Of a stretch of DNA of 21,532 nt, positions 20,075-21,532 are shown piece after piece. The notes beneath the pieces are model-generated. The model was not told the origin of the DNA and did not search any database. It saw nothing but the letters and a program-made list of their open reading frames with translations. Location of the stretch: assembly GCA_002179805.1 (NCBI GenBank), contig NAVB01000479.1, positions 1 to 21,532 of the forward strand, read 5' to 3'. Origin of the DNA: Acanthamoeba lenticulata (Eukaryota > Discosea > Longamoebia > Acanthamoebidae). The stretch's first letter is position 1. Each line of letters opens with the position of its first letter. A program made the position numbers and the translations under genes.

Positions 20075-21522
20075 CTACATTTCGTTCTCCCCGCTCGGCG
20101 AGAGCGCGTGCGGCCGATCATCGGTGTCGACAGTTCCTTCGTCATCGTCGAGCCCGGCTGATCGGTCGTCCTCTTCCGTCGCTTCATCTTCGCCCGCCGC
20201 CCTCCGCTGCAGCTTGGCGATGGCGGAGCACCATTTGGGCGCCCGGCCGTCCATCTCGAACATGTACGACCTCTCGCCCTACGTCATGTCCAACAAGGGC
20301 CAGGAGGTGCTGACGTCAGCACAACAATAACGGAGCATAATTATGGGCCCCAAAACAACATACGGCGGTGATCTCGAGGATGTTGTCGCTGCGGGCCTCG
20401 GCGCACAGGTCCGAGCGCCACTCGATCTCGCCCACCTGCGCCATGCGGTCGATGTCCACGTAGAACAGGCGCGGGAAGTCGGTCAGGATCAGCTGCCGCT
20501 TCTTGGGCGACTTGGTCGCCCCGAAGAAGTGCTTGCTGATCTTGGACACTCGATCTGCGCCCGCGGGCCGCGACCATCAATAACCACAAAAAGGCGACAA
20601 GCAACAGAGGACGCGTACCGGTCTGGAGGATGACCTCGTCCGAGTTCTTGAAGAGGAACTTGCCCCAGACCGAGTTCTTGGCCTCCTGGGCCTTGAGCTT
20701 CTTCTCGCGCTCTTCGTCCACAAAGACCGGCACCGCGGGCGCGGCCAGCGGCGGCGGCGTTCGCACGTGCAAGGTGGCCCAGTCGATCCCCTCGAAGAAC
20801 TTGTGGCTCTTAAGGTGGGTGTAGTCTGTCTCTGGAATGTCAGTTATGCCAGCCAAAGCTTGGCGTTGCTGACATCAGCAGCACGTTGGGGTCGTACCGG
20901 GCCGCTGGGTCCAGTCCGAGACCAGCAGCTTCTGGACGAGGTCCCGCGCCACGGACGGGAAGCCACGAGGGAACTTGAGCTTGTGCTCCTTGATCTTGCG
21001 GAAAGTCTTGTAGTCGTTGTCGCCCCGGAACGGCGACTTGCCGGCGAGGAACTGGTACAACACGCAGCTCAGCGCCCACAAGTCCGAACTGTTTGCGCAA
21101 ATTCAAGTCAGAAAACGAATTATTAAAAGATTTAATTAAATAAATAAACAAACAAACAAAACACACGCAAGGCCGAGTCTGGGCGGATCCGCACCTCTTG
21201 ACCGAGTAGTGCTCGTTGAGGAGCTCTGGCGGGACGTACTCGGCCGTCCCCACGAACGATGTCGAGCGAGCTGTTGCGTACAACCGGTTGGAGGAGTAAG
21301 AGAAAAGGCCTCAAGGAGCTCCGTGGTGAGAGGACGGGACGGCGCACCAAAGGGCTCGGGGCCCACGATCTTGGCGGTGCCAAAGTCGATCAGCTTCAGG
21401 TGGCCGTTGGCGTCGAGCAGCAAGTTCTGGCGCATGCAAGGCGTGAGCTCATCAGCCCCTTCCTTCAAGGAGAGGAAGAGACGGGAGTCGTACCTCGGGT
21501 TTCACGTCCCGGTGCATGATTC
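20075..21522 (-). CDS. PDK1: PDK1-type protein kinase, C-lobe and PH domain (N-terminus outside window)
   Basis: 3-phosphoinositide-dependent kinase: phosphorylates activation loops of AGC kinases after PH-domain binding to phosphoinositides. Exons on the minus strand, in coding order: 21522-21494, 21426-21348, 21270-21195, 21088-20898, 20831-20619, 20554-20364, 20278-20075; 326 residues seen. The chain opens at GIMHRDVKPE, then NLLLDANGHLKLIDFGTAK, then the PDK1-type activation loop STSFVGTAEYVPPELL, whose Ser before FVGT corresponds to the autophosphorylated site. SSDLWALSCVLYQFLAGKSPF follows. The C-terminal PH domain has KKRQLILTDFPRLFYVD, then GEIEW, and ends with the Trp helix APKWCSAIAKLQ, before an acidic Asp/Glu-rich tail. 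The acceptor (TAG) at 20279-20281 was chosen because the frame has a stop just upstream of it. The N-lobe and Gly-loop lie beyond the right edge. Confidence 0.92.
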
Positions 21523-21532
21523 CTATTTATTC

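Noticed and set aside
20049..20330. Plus-strand frames opposite the end of the PDK1-like gene
   Set aside because: They are Ser/Ala-rich shadows of the minus-strand PH-domain exon, which reads as a recognisable PH C-terminal helix.
1..21532. tRNA, rRNA, CRISPR array, insertion sequence or viral gene
   Set aside because: None seen: no tRNA-like T-arm patterns, no spaced repeats, and no transposase, integrase or capsid motifs in any frame.

Overview
The window is nuclear DNA of a GC-rich, intron-dense unicellular eukaryote. Most introns are 63-125 bp with GT-AG borders, most intergenic gaps are short, and the architecture is most like a free-living amoeba of the Acanthamoeba type. That assignment rests on gene architecture and style, not on a database match. 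I place about 41 introns across five spliced genes; the exon sums of every spliced CDS close in frame.

Layout, left to right. (1) 1-4397, plus: 3' part of a receptor gene whose 5' end lies outside the window. It encodes a PstS-like extracellular binding domain, an EGF-like module, one membrane helix, a TKL-type kinase, a nucleotide-cyclase-like domain and a second TKL-type kinase. (2) 4580-6583, plus: an F-box protein with a propeller-like C-terminal part. (3) 6696-12860, plus: the mismatch-repair ATPase MSH6 in 20 exons, with an N-terminus carrying a PCNA-binding motif and a GRF-type zinc finger. (4) 12861-13414: no gene recognised. (5) 13415-18986, plus: a complete paralogue of the first receptor, 1667 residues, with two tandem PstS-like domains outside the cell. 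(6) 19322-19855, plus: a small intronless secreted protein of unknown function with a visible core promoter. (7) 20075-21522, minus, cut at the right edge: the C-lobe and PH domain of a PDK1-type kinase.

How they relate: the two receptors are same-strand paralogues separated by two unrelated genes. Their intracellular halves are almost identical at nucleotide level while ectodomains and intron positions differ. They look built to sense an external small ligand and pass the signal through two intact kinases flanking a cyclase-like domain that lacks several expected catalytic residues. PDK1 is another signalling kinase nearby, but nothing in the sequence ties it to the receptors. MSH6 and the F-box gene are housekeeping-type neighbours.

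The points most worth following are the GRF finger on MSH6, the degenerate cyclase domain, the bacterial-type binding domains on a eukaryotic receptor kinase, and the unusual 5' splice-site consensus (C at +4 in about 29 of 41 introns).
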